NCBI GenBank assembly: GCA_028866785.1
Contig: JAGWHN010000009.1
Location: 1 to 35,769, forward strand
Length of the DNA: 35,769 nt
From: Microcaldota archaeon
Lineage (GTDB): Archaea; Micrarchaeota; Micrarchaeia; Micrarchaeales; CABMGC01
Direction of reading: 5' to 3'
Positions 15,738 through 23,285 of the stretch are shown here, piece after piece. Each line of letters starts with the position of its first letter. The stretch's first letter is position 1. The notes beneath the pieces are model-generated. The model was given only the letters and a program-made list of their open reading frames with translations. It did no database searches and was not told the DNA's origin. A program made the position numbers and the translations under genes.

Positions 15738-16739
15738 ATGGCAATCAAGAAACGCAAGGCCGCCGGGGGAAAGCAAAAGCCAAGCCCTCGCAAGATTGCA
15801 AGGCGAAAGCCCGCAAGAAAGGCCGTTCCAAAGCGCGCTCCCCCGAAGGCAACATCCTCCTCCTTCCATGACCTGCTAATCTCAAGGATCGGCTCGCCCC
15901 TCTCAACGATGAAAAGCTCGGACCTTCTAATCGAGCTGCTCTACAACCTAACCCCCTCCACAAGGGCGATGGGATACAACTCAGGTTTTCAGGCGGGATA
16001 CAGGCTCTCCGAGCTGCGCAACGGGACAAATTCGCTGCACATACTTATCAATGCGCTCACAAATGCGGGGTTCTCAAACATCCTATACCACCCGCACAAG
16101 AGCAGCGCAATATTCGAGATGTCCCACCACCAGGACTGCAAGATAAACCTTGACGCGACGCTTCACATATTCGAGTCCGGCCTGATTGCAGGATACCTGA
16201 CCCACTCGACAGGGAGGCGGATGATCGTGATGGAGAGGGCGTGCGCGCACGGCGGGAATGGCAGGTGCCAGTTCGTCGCGGAGCAGATCGGCGACATAAA
16301 CGCGCCTGTCGCATTCGAGGGAACCGAGCAGCTGGTCCGCTCGATCAAGAGTTCGCTCTCCCAAAAAACGGAGAAGAAAATCTCAACCGAGTACTTCTCG
16401 CTTGCCCTCCTCCCCCTTACCGCGGCGCCCGTAAAGGAGCAGCTTGCGAAGCTTCTATTCCTTGTCGGCTCTGAGGTTTCAAGGGAGATTGTACTAAGCG
16501 AGGCAAACCTTCCCGAGTTCTGCAGGATTTTCTCGCTGGACAAGATGGACATTGAGACAAAGAAAGGGGGAATCAGCTCGATTGGCCTCACGTTCAACCA
16601 TCTCCTCTCAAATTCGGGATACGTTGAGCTTGCATCGTCCTTCTTCTCAGGAATGGTTTTCCGCAGGGCGGGCGCAGTTCCGCGCCTTTCAAGGAGAATC
16701 GGCAAGGGCGGAAGCTATGTCGCAGAGCTCAGAGTATAA
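15738..16739 (+). CDS. V4R (4-vinyl reductase) domain protein with basic N-terminal tail
   Basis: A 333-residue protein. Residues 1-40 are a Lys/Arg/Pro/Ala tail (for example RKIARRKPARKAVPKRAPPK) resembling histone H1-like DNA-binding tails. Residues about 50-185 resemble a V4R small-molecule-binding domain: GFQAGYRL early, then HIFESGLIAGYL and MERACAHGGNGRCQFVAE, the family's ExxC...G...CxF ending. The remaining half is unassigned. V4R domains bind hydrocarbons or tetrapyrrole-like ligands and are often fused to regulators, so a ligand-responsive DNA-binding protein is plausible but inferred. The ATG at 15738 follows a TTG at 15735. Confidence 0.7.
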   Translation: MAIKKRKAAGGKQKPSPRKIARRKPARKAVPKRAPPKATSSSFHDLLISRIGSPLSTMKSSDLLIELLYNLTPSTRAMGYNSGFQAGYRLSELRNGTNSLHILINALTNAGFSNILYHPHKSSAIFEMSHHQDCKINLDATLHIFESGLIAGYLTHSTGRRMIVMERACAHGGNGRCQFVAEQIGDINAPVAFEGTEQLVRSIKSSLSQKTEKKISTEYFSLALLPLTAAPVKEQLAKLLFLVGSEVSREIVLSEANLPEFCRIFSLDKMDIETKKGGISSIGLTFNHLLSNSGYVELASSFFSGMVFRRAGAVPRLSRRIGKGGSYVAELRV

Positions 16740-16742
16740 AGG

Positions 16743-16750
16743 TTTATAAT
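16743..16750 (+). promoter_or_regulatory. TATA box of secY
   Basis: TTTATAAT directly after the V4R gene stop, about 45 bp before the secY GTG, indicating independent transcription of secY. Confidence 0.5.
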
Positions 16751-16791
16751 CATGAATTACACTATTCTGCTTATTCTGTGCAGTTTAATCG

Positions 16792-18255
16792 GTGCTTGAC
16801 TTGAGCCTCCTTGACAAATTAGACCCTATAATTAACATCATCCCTGCGATAAAAAGGCCAGAGACCCCTCTTTCGCTTAGGGATAAGCTCAAATGGACCG
16901 GAGTGGTCATGTTCGTCTACTTCTTCCTCTTCAGCATACCTGCAATCGGCTCAAACACCGCGGTTCTCAGCCAGCCGGCGCTTCAGCTCATCAACATAAT
17001 CTTTGCAGCGAGGGTGGGAAGCCTCATCACTGTTGGTATTGGACCAATCGTGCTTGCAAGCATCGTTCTTCAGCTACTTCAGGGATCCGGGGTCATCAAG
17101 GTCAACATGGAGGACCCAAGCGAGAAGGCAAGGTTCCAGGGGGTGCAGAAGATGGCAGCAATAGTCCTTGCCATAATTGAATCATTCATCTTTGTGGCAA
17201 CAGGATACGTTCCAATTACATCGCCTGCGCTCTTTGACCTAGTAGCGATTCAGCTTGCAATCGGCGCGATCTGCGTCATCTACCTTGACGAAATCATGGC
17301 AAAGTACGGAATAACCTCTGGACTCAACATGTTCATCGCAGGGGGAGTTGCATTCTCAATCATCTCCGGAACAATAAACATCATTCTGGTAGAGGCAATC
17401 GCTGCAATCGCCGCTGGTGGCGCGTCCGCAATACCAAACGCGATTCTTGCATTTGGTCCGCTCTTCTTCGCGGCTCTTGTGTTCCTTATCAGCATCTACG
17501 CATATGACATAAAGGTCGAGCTTCCGCTCGTATTCAGCCAGTTCAGGGGCGTTGGGGGAAGGCTTCCAATACCGCTACTCTACACCAGCGTCCTTCCTGT
17601 CATACTTGCAACCTCATTTGAGCTGAGCCTCACGGTCTGGTTCAGGTTCATTGCAAATGTGTCCGGAACATTCGCGGGCCTTGCAAAGTTCATCGCGCTT
17701 TACCAGAATTCGGGAAGCGGATTAAATTTGGTCGGCGGAATCCTCTATCTGATCTCCCCATCATTCCCGCTTCCGTACTCTGCGCCTTACGGAATCGGCG
17801 GATACACGACATACTTCTCGTACCTTGCAACCTCAAGCAGCCAGCTCTTCTTGCCGCTTGGCGGATTTGTGATGGTTCCTGAGTGGATACACATAATTCT
17901 CTATACAGTCACCCTAGTCGGCCTGTGCATAATCTTTGGAAGGTTCTGGATAGAGATGACGGGCCAGAATCCAAAGAACGTCGCAAGCCAGCTGCAGAAC
18001 ATAGGATGGCAAATACCGGGCTTTAGGAGGGACCCAAGGATAATTGAGGGAGTGCTAAACAAGTACATCCCGACAATCGCTGTCCTTGGAAGCGCGTTCG
18101 TTGGTCTTCTTGCGGCGCTTGCTACCCTAACGGGCGCGGTAGGCACTGGAGTCGGAATACTCCTTACTGTCGGAATCATGTACATGATCTATCAGCAGCT
18201 TGAGCAGGAGAATGCTCTCAGCGCCGTCCCTGGCCTTGAGAAGATGGTCGAGTAG
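16792..18255 (+). CDS. secY: Protein translocase subunit SecY
   Basis: The channel-forming subunit of the Sec translocon in the cytoplasmic membrane. The protein has 487 residues and about ten membrane helices. The archaeal N-terminal amphipathic region (IPAIKRPETPLSLRDKLKWTG) and the plug/TM2 area (LINIIFAARVGSLITVGIGPIVLASIVLQLL) are typical. The large loops with QFRGVGGRLPIPLLYTSVLPVI and the cytosolic loop GWQIPGFRRDPRIIEGVLNKYIP match archaeal SecY. The start is GTG. In many archaea secY lies between rpl15 and adkA; here it stands alone between a V4R protein and pyrophosphatase. Confidence 0.97.
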   Translation: MLDLSLLDKLDPIINIIPAIKRPETPLSLRDKLKWTGVVMFVYFFLFSIPAIGSNTAVLSQPALQLINIIFAARVGSLITVGIGPIVLASIVLQLLQGSGVIKVNMEDPSEKARFQGVQKMAAIVLAIIESFIFVATGYVPITSPALFDLVAIQLAIGAICVIYLDEIMAKYGITSGLNMFIAGGVAFSIISGTINIILVEAIAAIAAGGASAIPNAILAFGPLFFAALVFLISIYAYDIKVELPLVFSQFRGVGGRLPIPLLYTSVLPVILATSFELSLTVWFRFIANVSGTFAGLAKFIALYQNSGSGLNLVGGILYLISPSFPLPYSAPYGIGGYTTYFSYLATSSSQLFLPLGGFVMVPEWIHIILYTVTLVGLCIIFGRFWIEMTGQNPKNVASQLQNIGWQIPGFRRDPRIIEGVLNKYIPTIAVLGSAFVGLLAALATLTGAVGTGVGILLTVGIMYMIYQQLEQENALSAVPGLEKMVE

Positions 18256-18298
18256 GAAGATTTTTGTAGCTTGAACTGAATATCTATTTGGTAATTTT

Positions 18299-18802
18299 AT
18301 GAAGCAAATTCAGACAAAGGATTTCCCGGAAACATTCTACGCTTACATCGAGATTTCATCGGGCAGCTCGACAAAGTACGAGTACGACGAGGAGCGTGAG
18401 GTCTTGATGGTCGACAGATACCTTTTCACGGCAATGAACTACCCTGCAAACTACGGTTTTGTCATGGGCACTCATGGAAAGGATGGAGACCCACTTGACG
18501 TTCTGGTCATTTCTGCCCCGATTGCAAACGGCGCAGCAATAAAGTGCAGGGCAGTCGGAGTACTTGAGATGAGCGATGAGGCAGGAGTGGATCCGAAGCT
18601 TATTGCGGTTCCAGTCGACAAGGTCGATCCCGCATCCTCTGAAATAAACGATATCGAGGACGTGCCGCAATACTTCAAGGACAAGCTAAAGCACTTCTTT
18701 GAGCACATGAAGGAGCTGGAAAAGGGCAAATTCGTAAAGGTAACTGGCTTCAACAACAAGGATGAGGCAAAGAAGATCCTAAAGGATGGCCAAAAGGAGT
18801 AA
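18299..18802 (+). CDS. ppa: Inorganic pyrophosphatase, soluble family I
   Basis: Hydrolyses PPi made in nucleic acid and protein synthesis; cytosolic hexamer in archaea. The 167-residue length is standard. The family signature DGDPLDVLVI (metal-binding Asp residues) lies near residues 61-70, with the substrate-binding region SSGSSTKYEYD near residues 20-30, YPANYGFV near 48-55 and the third Asp in VPVDKVDP. It begins 43 bp after secY and may be co-transcribed. The 145-bp stretch after it up to the next gene shows only that gene's promoter. Confidence 0.96.
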   Translation: MKQIQTKDFPETFYAYIEISSGSSTKYEYDEEREVLMVDRYLFTAMNYPANYGFVMGTHGKDGDPLDVLVISAPIANGAAIKCRAVGVLEMSDEAGVDPKLIAVPVDKVDPASSEINDIEDVPQYFKDKLKHFFEHMKELEKGKFVKVTGFNNKDEAKKILKDGQKE

Positions 18803-18917
18803 CTATTTTCTCTCAGCAAAAGAAGAATCAGCGCAAGCCCTATTCCTAGACGCCAGCATAGACAGTTGGAAGGGAAATAATAAATTCCTTCTTTGCAGGT
18901 ACGAATCGCTACAGAAG

Positions 18918-18926
18918 TTTTATATG
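18918..18926 (+). promoter_or_regulatory. TATA box predicting a leaderless transcript
   Basis: TTTTATATG is centred about 26 bp before the GTG at 18948, so transcription should begin at or next to the start codon. Confidence 0.5.
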
Positions 18927-18947
18927 TAACCTGATCGCGATACAATC

Positions 18948-19472
18948 GTGGAGGCAATAAAAAGGACAGGCAGAGCCGAAAGCGGGTTTGGCCTGGCGCA
19001 AAGGCAAGAAGACAAAGAGGAGGAAGAGTACAGGGAGTCCCTCAAGTCCCTAATTGTAAACACGAACTACAACGACTTCACATACTACGTGAAGAACCTC
19101 TCCCAAATCGGCCTAAACTCAACGCGAAAGGGCTTTGGCGCAAGAATCGAGTACGCAACGCTTCAGTACTTTGAGATCCCTACTGCAAGCAAGGAGGCGA
19201 AATCCCTTTCAGAGGAGGGTCCAACAGCACAGGTGACCCTTGCATACAACAAGGATGTTGTTGTGGAGATGAAGAACTCGCTTGCAATCGCAAACTACGG
19301 CAGCACAAAGCAGACCTACAGCGACGTGACCGGAAACTCGCTTACGCTTGATGAACCAGAGTCAACAAAGACCCAGCCAGAGTTTAAGCCAAAGGAGTTC
19401 GACACGATAACGATTCGCTCTGACATAAGCGATACGACGTTCACTTATTTATTTGAGCTGAAACGGGCATGA
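18948..19472 (+). CDS. Hypothetical protein overlapping a tRNA end
   Basis: A 174-residue protein that I do not recognise. The first 30 residues are charged (EAIKRTGRAESGFGLAQRQEDKEEEE), followed by a mixed alpha/beta domain without membrane segments or cysteines. A TATA box at the right distance supports a leaderless GTG start. Codon use resembles the neighbouring core genes, so this is probably a resident gene. Its last three codons and stop overlap the 3' end of the convergent tRNA-Arg(TCG) by 9 bp. Confidence 0.65.
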   Translation: MEAIKRTGRAESGFGLAQRQEDKEEEEYRESLKSLIVNTNYNDFTYYVKNLSQIGLNSTRKGFGARIEYATLQYFEIPTASKEAKSLSEEGPTAQVTLAYNKDVVVEMKNSLAIANYGSTKQTYSDVTGNSLTLDEPESTKTQPEFKPKEFDTITIRSDISDTTFTYLFELKRA

Positions 19473-19538
19473 CGGGATTTGAACCCGCAACCACTTGGTC
19501 CGAAGCCAAGTGCGCTATCCAAGTTGCGCCACATGCCC
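19464..19538 (-). tRNA. tRNA-Arg (TCG anticodon)
   Basis: Minus strand: acceptor GGGCATG/CATGCCC, D stem GCGC/GCGC, anticodon stem CTTGG/CCAAG with loop CTTCGGA (anticodon TCG), variable TGGTT, T arm GCGGG-TTCAAAT-CCCGT, discriminator G and no encoded CCA. No intron. A TATA-like box (TTTTTATAGT on minus, 19561-19570) is centred about 27 bp upstream. The T loop TTCAAAT is identical to the loop predicted after splicing of the TCT isoacceptor at 13240-13328. Confidence 0.95.
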
Positions 19539-19560
19539 ATGCTTTCTTTGGGCATGGACT

Positions 19561-19570
19561 ACTATAAAAA
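19561..19570 (-). promoter_or_regulatory. TATA box of tRNA-Arg(TCG)
   Basis: TTTTTATAGT on the minus strand, about 27 bp upstream of the tRNA 5' end and immediately after the stop codon of the upstream minus-strand gene. Confidence 0.55.
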
Positions 19571-19571
19571 A

Positions 19572-19988
19572 TCAGTCAACAAGCCGCTCGATTGGCTCCA
19601 GTCCATCCGCGAATTCCACTCTGAGCTTCTGGTGAATTATCTTGAACTCGTTTCTCTGCTCCTTGTCAACTATGTTGTAGAGCCAGGTTGCAAACGTGTG
19701 TGAGCTCATGTTTGAATTTACAACCTCCTCGATGTCTGATTCGGTTATGTTCTTCCATCCTTCCGTGAATGCGTGCTTTGCCTCGTCAAGCATGCAGAGC
19801 CTGTCCATCTCCCCGCCTTCGTGAAGGAAACGGTAAGTCTTCCATGAATGATTTGAAGAAAGAGACGCAATGAGCATTGCCATCTTCTTGATCTGCATGT
19901 CGCTTAGCTCAGGAGATTTCTTTTTCGCCAATCTGTGAATATCCGTAACAAGCATTTCATACTTGTTTAAGGTATTCCTATTTGGCAT
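19572..19988 (-). CDS. Hypothetical helical protein
   Basis: A 138-residue, mostly helical and soluble protein that I do not recognise. It contains two regions, KYEMLVTDIHRLAKKKSPEL and MLDEAKHAFTEGWKNITESD, typical of helical bundles, with no cysteine motif. A TATA-like element (minus strand, near 20021-20029) lies about 37 bp upstream of the ATG. tRNA-Arg(TCG) follows on the same strand with its own promoter. The gene may still be read through into the tRNA. Confidence 0.6.
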   Translation of the reverse strand: MPNRNTLNKYEMLVTDIHRLAKKKSPELSDMQIKKMAMLIASLSSNHSWKTYRFLHEGGEMDRLCMLDEAKHAFTEGWKNITESDIEEVVNSNMSSHTFATWLYNIVDKEQRNEFKIIHQKLRVEFADGLEPIERLVD

Positions 19989-20146
19989 GCAAACACTACC
20001 AATAGCACATTAGAGTATAAAAACCGCTATGTCGACCTACGACTCCTTGTGGTTTTCTAAATCAAATAACAAAATCCGCGCGCGGAGCGTTTCACATTCT
20101 TTAAATATTTTGCTTATCCATACTAAATCATCACTTAGGTGCTCAA

Positions 20147-20560
20147 ATGAAGCTCTCGGATTTATTCGGAAAGAAGAACGTCTCTTCGGAACTTGGAAAG
20201 GTCTCACCATTCCAGCTGCTCACAGAGTTCGTTCCATACAAGCTCTACGCTGACAGGAAGAGCTCGGTAACGCTGAGCATAAAGCTCAAGAACATGACCA
20301 CAGAGCCTCTCATGACCTCAATTGTTATCAAGCTTCCAAAGCAGATTGCATTTGATCAGATGGGCCTAAACCAGGAAAAGGAGGTTAGGCTTGGGGATCT
20401 CTCACCAAAGGAGGAGAAGGAGGCAAGAGTTGACATTTATGCAGGTCCTTCAGTTGAGAAAGGTGAGTACACAATGGGCATCACCGCATTTGCGCACTAC
20501 AGGGACTACGCTCATGTTCTAAATGCAGTCTCAAAGAAGACCTCAATAGAAGTTGTCTGA
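20147..20560 (+). CDS. Conserved-looking beta-sandwich protein of unknown function
   Basis: A 137-residue protein. After a short N-terminal helix (MKLSDLFGKK) the sequence alternates strands (KLYADRKSSVTLSIKLKNMTTEPL, TSIVIKLPKQIAFD, KEARVDIYAGP, GEYTMGITAFAHYRDY, KKTSIEVV) in the way of an Ig-like or arrestin/CARDB-like beta-sandwich. There is no signal peptide, so it should be cytosolic. GGTG (20137-20140) lies shortly before the ATG and TTTAAATA near 20101 is a candidate TATA box. Its function is unknown. Confidence 0.65.
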   Translation: MKLSDLFGKKNVSSELGKVSPFQLLTEFVPYKLYADRKSSVTLSIKLKNMTTEPLMTSIVIKLPKQIAFDQMGLNQEKEVRLGDLSPKEEKEARVDIYAGPSVEKGEYTMGITAFAHYRDYAHVLNAVSKKTSIEVV

Positions 20561-20563
20561 CTT

Positions 20564-21172
20564 TCAGGAGATCTTCGTCTTTTGCTTGCTGTCATCCTTC
20601 CTGATGAGATTTCCGAACCTGGCATCCTTTCCAAGCAGCTCATCCAACTTAATTAGCGAGTTGAACATTCTTGACTGCTCGATGGCATCCCCAAGTGCGT
20701 TGTGGGTATGCTTGTCAAGCACCCTTGCGTCCTTCTTCATCTCGTTCTTCCCATACTCCCCAAAAGCGGCCCTTGCATAGCCGTGTATGTATGACTTCAT
20801 ATCCATCCAGTTGACGCCAAAATTATTCTCAATCTTGTAGTGCTCCAAATACCACTTCAGGTACATGTAATCAAAAGTTCCGTAGGACAAGAGCACAATC
20901 TTCTTTCCTTCAGAGACTCTGTTTGCCCACTGCGCAAACTCCATTAGGGCGACCTGCGGGTCTGCGCCCTTCTCCTTCTGCACCTCCATGTCAAACTTTG
21001 TAATCTCTAGCGCCCTCTCTGCAAAGTTGTTATTTATCGGCCTAAGCTCCCTGTAGAAATGAACATCCTCATTTCCCACAACGCACGCGCCAAATGAGAG
21101 CATGGAGTAGTCTCCTGGTATGGGCCCAGAGGCCTCCACGTCAAATGAGATGTATATTTTGTTATCGACCAT
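20564..21172 (-). CDS. DEDDh 3'-5' exonuclease (RNase T/DnaQ-like)
   Basis: A 202-residue nuclease of the DnaQ-like fold. ExoI is FDVEASGP (Asp-Glu) near residues 10-17, ExoII is in LLSYGTFDYMYLKWYL near 95-110, and ExoIII is HTHNALGDAIEQ (His...Asp) near 155-167, giving the DEDDh set. There is no polymerase domain, so it is a free-standing exonuclease for RNA or DNA ends. ATG 21172 is preferred because GGATGAT lies 4 nt upstream; 21181 is an alternative. It starts directly after the nucleotidyltransferase gene stop, so the two form an operon. Confidence 0.82.
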   Translation of the reverse strand: MVDNKIYISFDVEASGPIPGDYSMLSFGACVVGNEDVHFYRELRPINNNFAERALEITKFDMEVQKEKGADPQVALMEFAQWANRVSEGKKIVLLSYGTFDYMYLKWYLEHYKIENNFGVNWMDMKSYIHGYARAAFGEYGKNEMKKDARVLDKHTHNALGDAIEQSRMFNSLIKLDELLGKDARFGNLIRKDDSKQKTKIS

Positions 21173-21182
21173 GTTAATCATC

Positions 21183-21833
21183 CTAGTCCAATATCCCAAC
21201 GCTTGAGACCTCTCTTATCCTTTGCAGCTGCCTTAAGTCATTTTGGGTCTTCTTTGAGACCTTCTCGCTGTTGACTTTGAGCTTCCTCGAAAGCATGTAA
21301 TCCACCATCGGGAAGTGGACCTGGTACTTTCCAAAGAACATGCTCTCCTTGTTTGAGATGACTTCGCTGAACTCAACCCCCTTCACACCATCAAGGTAAA
21401 GCGGAAAGGAGAGATCAATCTTCATGTTATCCCAATGGACAACCTTTAGGCTCCTGATCACATAAAATTCAGGGTCCGCGTGCTTTAGCGTCTTCTCGAC
21501 CCTGAATCCCTCAAACTCAAGCATCCTTCTCGTCTCGTCATCCTTCTCCTTGCTCAGGAGCACAATAGGCTTTGACATTATGAGGTCGAGGTCGTGCATG
21601 TTCCTGAAGGTGTAGCCCATGTACTTTATTGTGGCGAGGTTGATTGCCGCTCCTCCCTCATAGACCCATTCAACTTTCGGGTTCCTCTTTAGGCTCTTTA
21701 CAATCTGATTTTCTGAGTCGAGCCTCTTTATCGAATCCTCGCTCATTCTGGCAAGCTTCTCGGCCAAAAGGGAGAGCCTCTTAACAAGCTCCCCGTCCTT
21801 GTACTTCAAATCGCTGCCTGCAAAAATCCTCAT
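21183..21833 (-). CDS. Nucleotidyltransferase-fold protein (AbiEii/MNT-like)
   Basis: A 216-residue protein. The segment VYEGGAAINLATIKYMG, then RNMHDLDLIMS, then MKIDLSFPLY, gives the order GG - hDhD - hDh of the polymerase-beta-type nucleotidyltransferases, closest in layout to the AbiEii-like group. Helical N-terminal (about 1-45) and C-terminal (about 170-216) parts flank the catalytic core. Possible jobs are RNA or tRNA tailing or protein nucleotidylation; no antitoxin gene is adjacent. It is the first gene of a two-gene operon with the DEDDh exonuclease. Confidence 0.68.
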   Translation of the reverse strand: MRIFAGSDLKYKDGELVKRLSLLAEKLARMSEDSIKRLDSENQIVKSLKRNPKVEWVYEGGAAINLATIKYMGYTFRNMHDLDLIMSKPIVLLSKEKDDETRRMLEFEGFRVEKTLKHADPEFYVIRSLKVVHWDNMKIDLSFPLYLDGVKGVEFSEVISNKESMFFGKYQVHFPMVDYMLSRKLKVNSEKVSKKTQNDLRQLQRIREVSSVGILD

Positions 21834-22018
21834 ACTCTCGCTATAGATAGCGAATCCGCCCTTTAAAAATGCGATTCAATAGCCGTTTAGAAGCTTTTTA
21901 ATGCCTGCAACCTTTTATTTGCTTAATTTATAACCTTACAAAATCACAATCTTTTTTGTTAAAAACGTTCATTTAGCAATACCTATAAACAAAAAATTCG
22001 TAATTACTTTGTGAATAT

Positions 22019-22573
22019 ATGAATTCAACAAACACAAAATTCAACGCAAAGTCCAATGCAATTTCATTTTTGGAAGAGCAAGATTTTAGAAAAAGTCCCA
22101 AACTTCTCACAGCGCTCCAGAGAGACGTTATGGATCAAAGGAGCAATAAAGTACTCAATATATTAGCTGATGAAGTAAGAACCTGGGGAAATCCAAGACT
22201 TGCAATAAAACGCTTTTTGGATACTGGGATAATTAAGGCCCTAGCGCCCTACCCTAAGGCTCTGGTATCTGGGGCATCCAATATTATTGCAAATTATTCT
22301 GAAGAAGAGATAATTCCAAGCAGCTCTTTGAAGAGAATAAGCAAATTTTATATGCAACCACAAACCCTTAGCCGTATAAATGAGATTAGCGGAGCCATAA
22401 ATAACCATACCGTTACATTGGAGAATCTGGGCGAAATTTACACTCTTGGTGCTATCCACAAGAAGGAAAAGAGCACCCATATCGAATTGGCATTCTCTGG
22501 AGCCTTTGCAAAGGTTTTAAGAAAGGATAACGGAGACCTGAAAGACTTCATTATTGAACAAATTGCGGGTTAA
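22019..22573 (+). CDS. Hypothetical protein in an AT-rich patch
   Basis: A 184-residue, mainly helical soluble protein without a recognised domain. Codons are more AT-rich (AAA, ATA, AAT, TTT) than in the neighbouring core genes, and the upstream 185 bp are very AT-rich with a TATA-like CCTATAAAC near 21981-21989, giving a leader of under 15 nt. These points suggest an acquired or fast-evolving gene. SF/L-rich repeats or membrane segments are absent. The function is unknown. Confidence 0.6.
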   Translation: MNSTNTKFNAKSNAISFLEEQDFRKSPKLLTALQRDVMDQRSNKVLNILADEVRTWGNPRLAIKRFLDTGIIKALAPYPKALVSGASNIIANYSEEEIIPSSSLKRISKFYMQPQTLSRINEISGAINNHTVTLENLGEIYTLGAIHKKEKSTHIELAFSGAFAKVLRKDNGDLKDFIIEQIAG

Positions 22574-22613
22574 TTCAATCTCAGTAGCCTAGAGTAACCA
22601 AAAGGTCTATCCT

Positions 22614-22925
22614 TTATTTTTCATCCGGCACAGTTTTTGGTGCCTCTTCTAATTTTGCGGCCATTTTCTCGACAATCTTGGCTATTCCTTCTGTGACTTC
22701 AATTCCCTTTGGAGAAAGGGTGAGCGCCTTGATCTTTCCATGCTTTGTGACCTGCACGAGCCCCATTTTTTCGCATCTTGTAAGAAATTTGCTTGTGTGA
22801 ACGTATGTTGCGCCCGCAGCCCTTGCAAGGCTGGTGGTGTTCCACTCCTGCGCCTTGTCAAGCATCGCTAGCAGCACCTTTGTCTGCTTCTCCTTGAAGA
22901 GCAATGCGCCCTGATTCCCGCTCAT
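22614..22925 (-). CDS. Winged-helix transcriptional regulator (MarR/ArsR-like)
   Basis: A 103-residue protein. The segment KVLLAMLDKAQEWNTTSLARAAGATYVHTSKFLTRCEKMGLVQVTKHGKIKALTLSPKG is described here only by parts: a helix, the helix-turn-helix TSLARAAGATYVHTSKFL, then a wing GLVQVTKHGKIKALTLSPKG. This is the layout of small archaeal wHTH regulators with a C-terminal dimer helix. It is transcribed divergently from the PRC-barrel gene; the 98-bp gap between them holds an inverted repeat and is its likely target. Confidence 0.8.
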   Translation of the reverse strand: MSGNQGALLFKEKQTKVLLAMLDKAQEWNTTSLARAAGATYVHTSKFLTRCEKMGLVQVTKHGKIKALTLSPKGIEVTEGIAKIVEKMAAKLEEAPKTVPDEK

Positions 22926-23000
22926 TTTACCACGAAAAACATACTAGAGTTGTTCTCGTTACCAATATATAGATATAAAATATTAACTATGCTATAATAA

Positions 23001-23014
23001 ATCGAGAATTCGAT
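23001..23014. promoter_or_regulatory. Inverted repeat in the wHTH/PRC-barrel intergenic region
   Basis: ATCGA-GAAT-TCGAT is a perfect inverted repeat with 5-bp arms, between TATA-like sequence (GCTATAATAA, 22991-23000) and the PRC-barrel ATG. It is a candidate operator for the divergently encoded winged-helix protein; this is inferred from position only. Confidence 0.35.
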
Positions 23015-23023
23015 GGTGTAAGT

Positions 23024-23275
23024 ATGGTAAAATATGTAGTTGCAGAGCAACTTGTCGGCAAAGAAGTGGTGACCAATGATGGTTTTGATTTGGGTAAGTT
23101 CGTAGACGCAGAAATCAACGAAGTTACAGGAAAGCTCACAACATTGCTTGTTGAGCCTAACGTGGACAGCGCGTTCGTGAACAAGCTTGACGTTAAGGAC
23201 GGAAAGCTAAAGCTCGGATACACCTCAGTTGTCGCTGTAAACGACTTCATCGTTGTTGATAGGAAGGCCCTCTAA
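23024..23275 (+). CDS. PRC-barrel domain protein
   Basis: An 83-residue single-domain protein. VAEQLVGKEVVTNDGFDLGKFVDAEINEVTGKLTTLLVEP is the usual PRC-barrel first half (given here only as a pattern: GKEVxxxDGxxLGxVxDxxxxxxxGxxxxLxV), and it ends SVVAVNDFIVVD. PRC barrels bind RNA or protein partners in ribosome maturation (RimM) or photosynthesis and are common as small archaeal proteins of unknown role, sometimes linked with cell-division factors. GGTGTA precedes the ATG by 3 nt. Its stop codon overlaps the ribosome binding site of rnhB. Confidence 0.85.
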   Translation: MVKYVVAEQLVGKEVVTNDGFDLGKFVDAEINEVTGKLTTLLVEPNVDSAFVNKLDVKDGKLKLGYTSVVAVNDFIVVDRKAL

Positions 23276-23285
23276 GGGTGACTTT

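Noticed and set aside
19479..19703. Plus-strand open frame of 74 residues
   Set aside because: It runs through the tRNA-Arg(TCG) gene and the end of the opposite gene and has no start signals.
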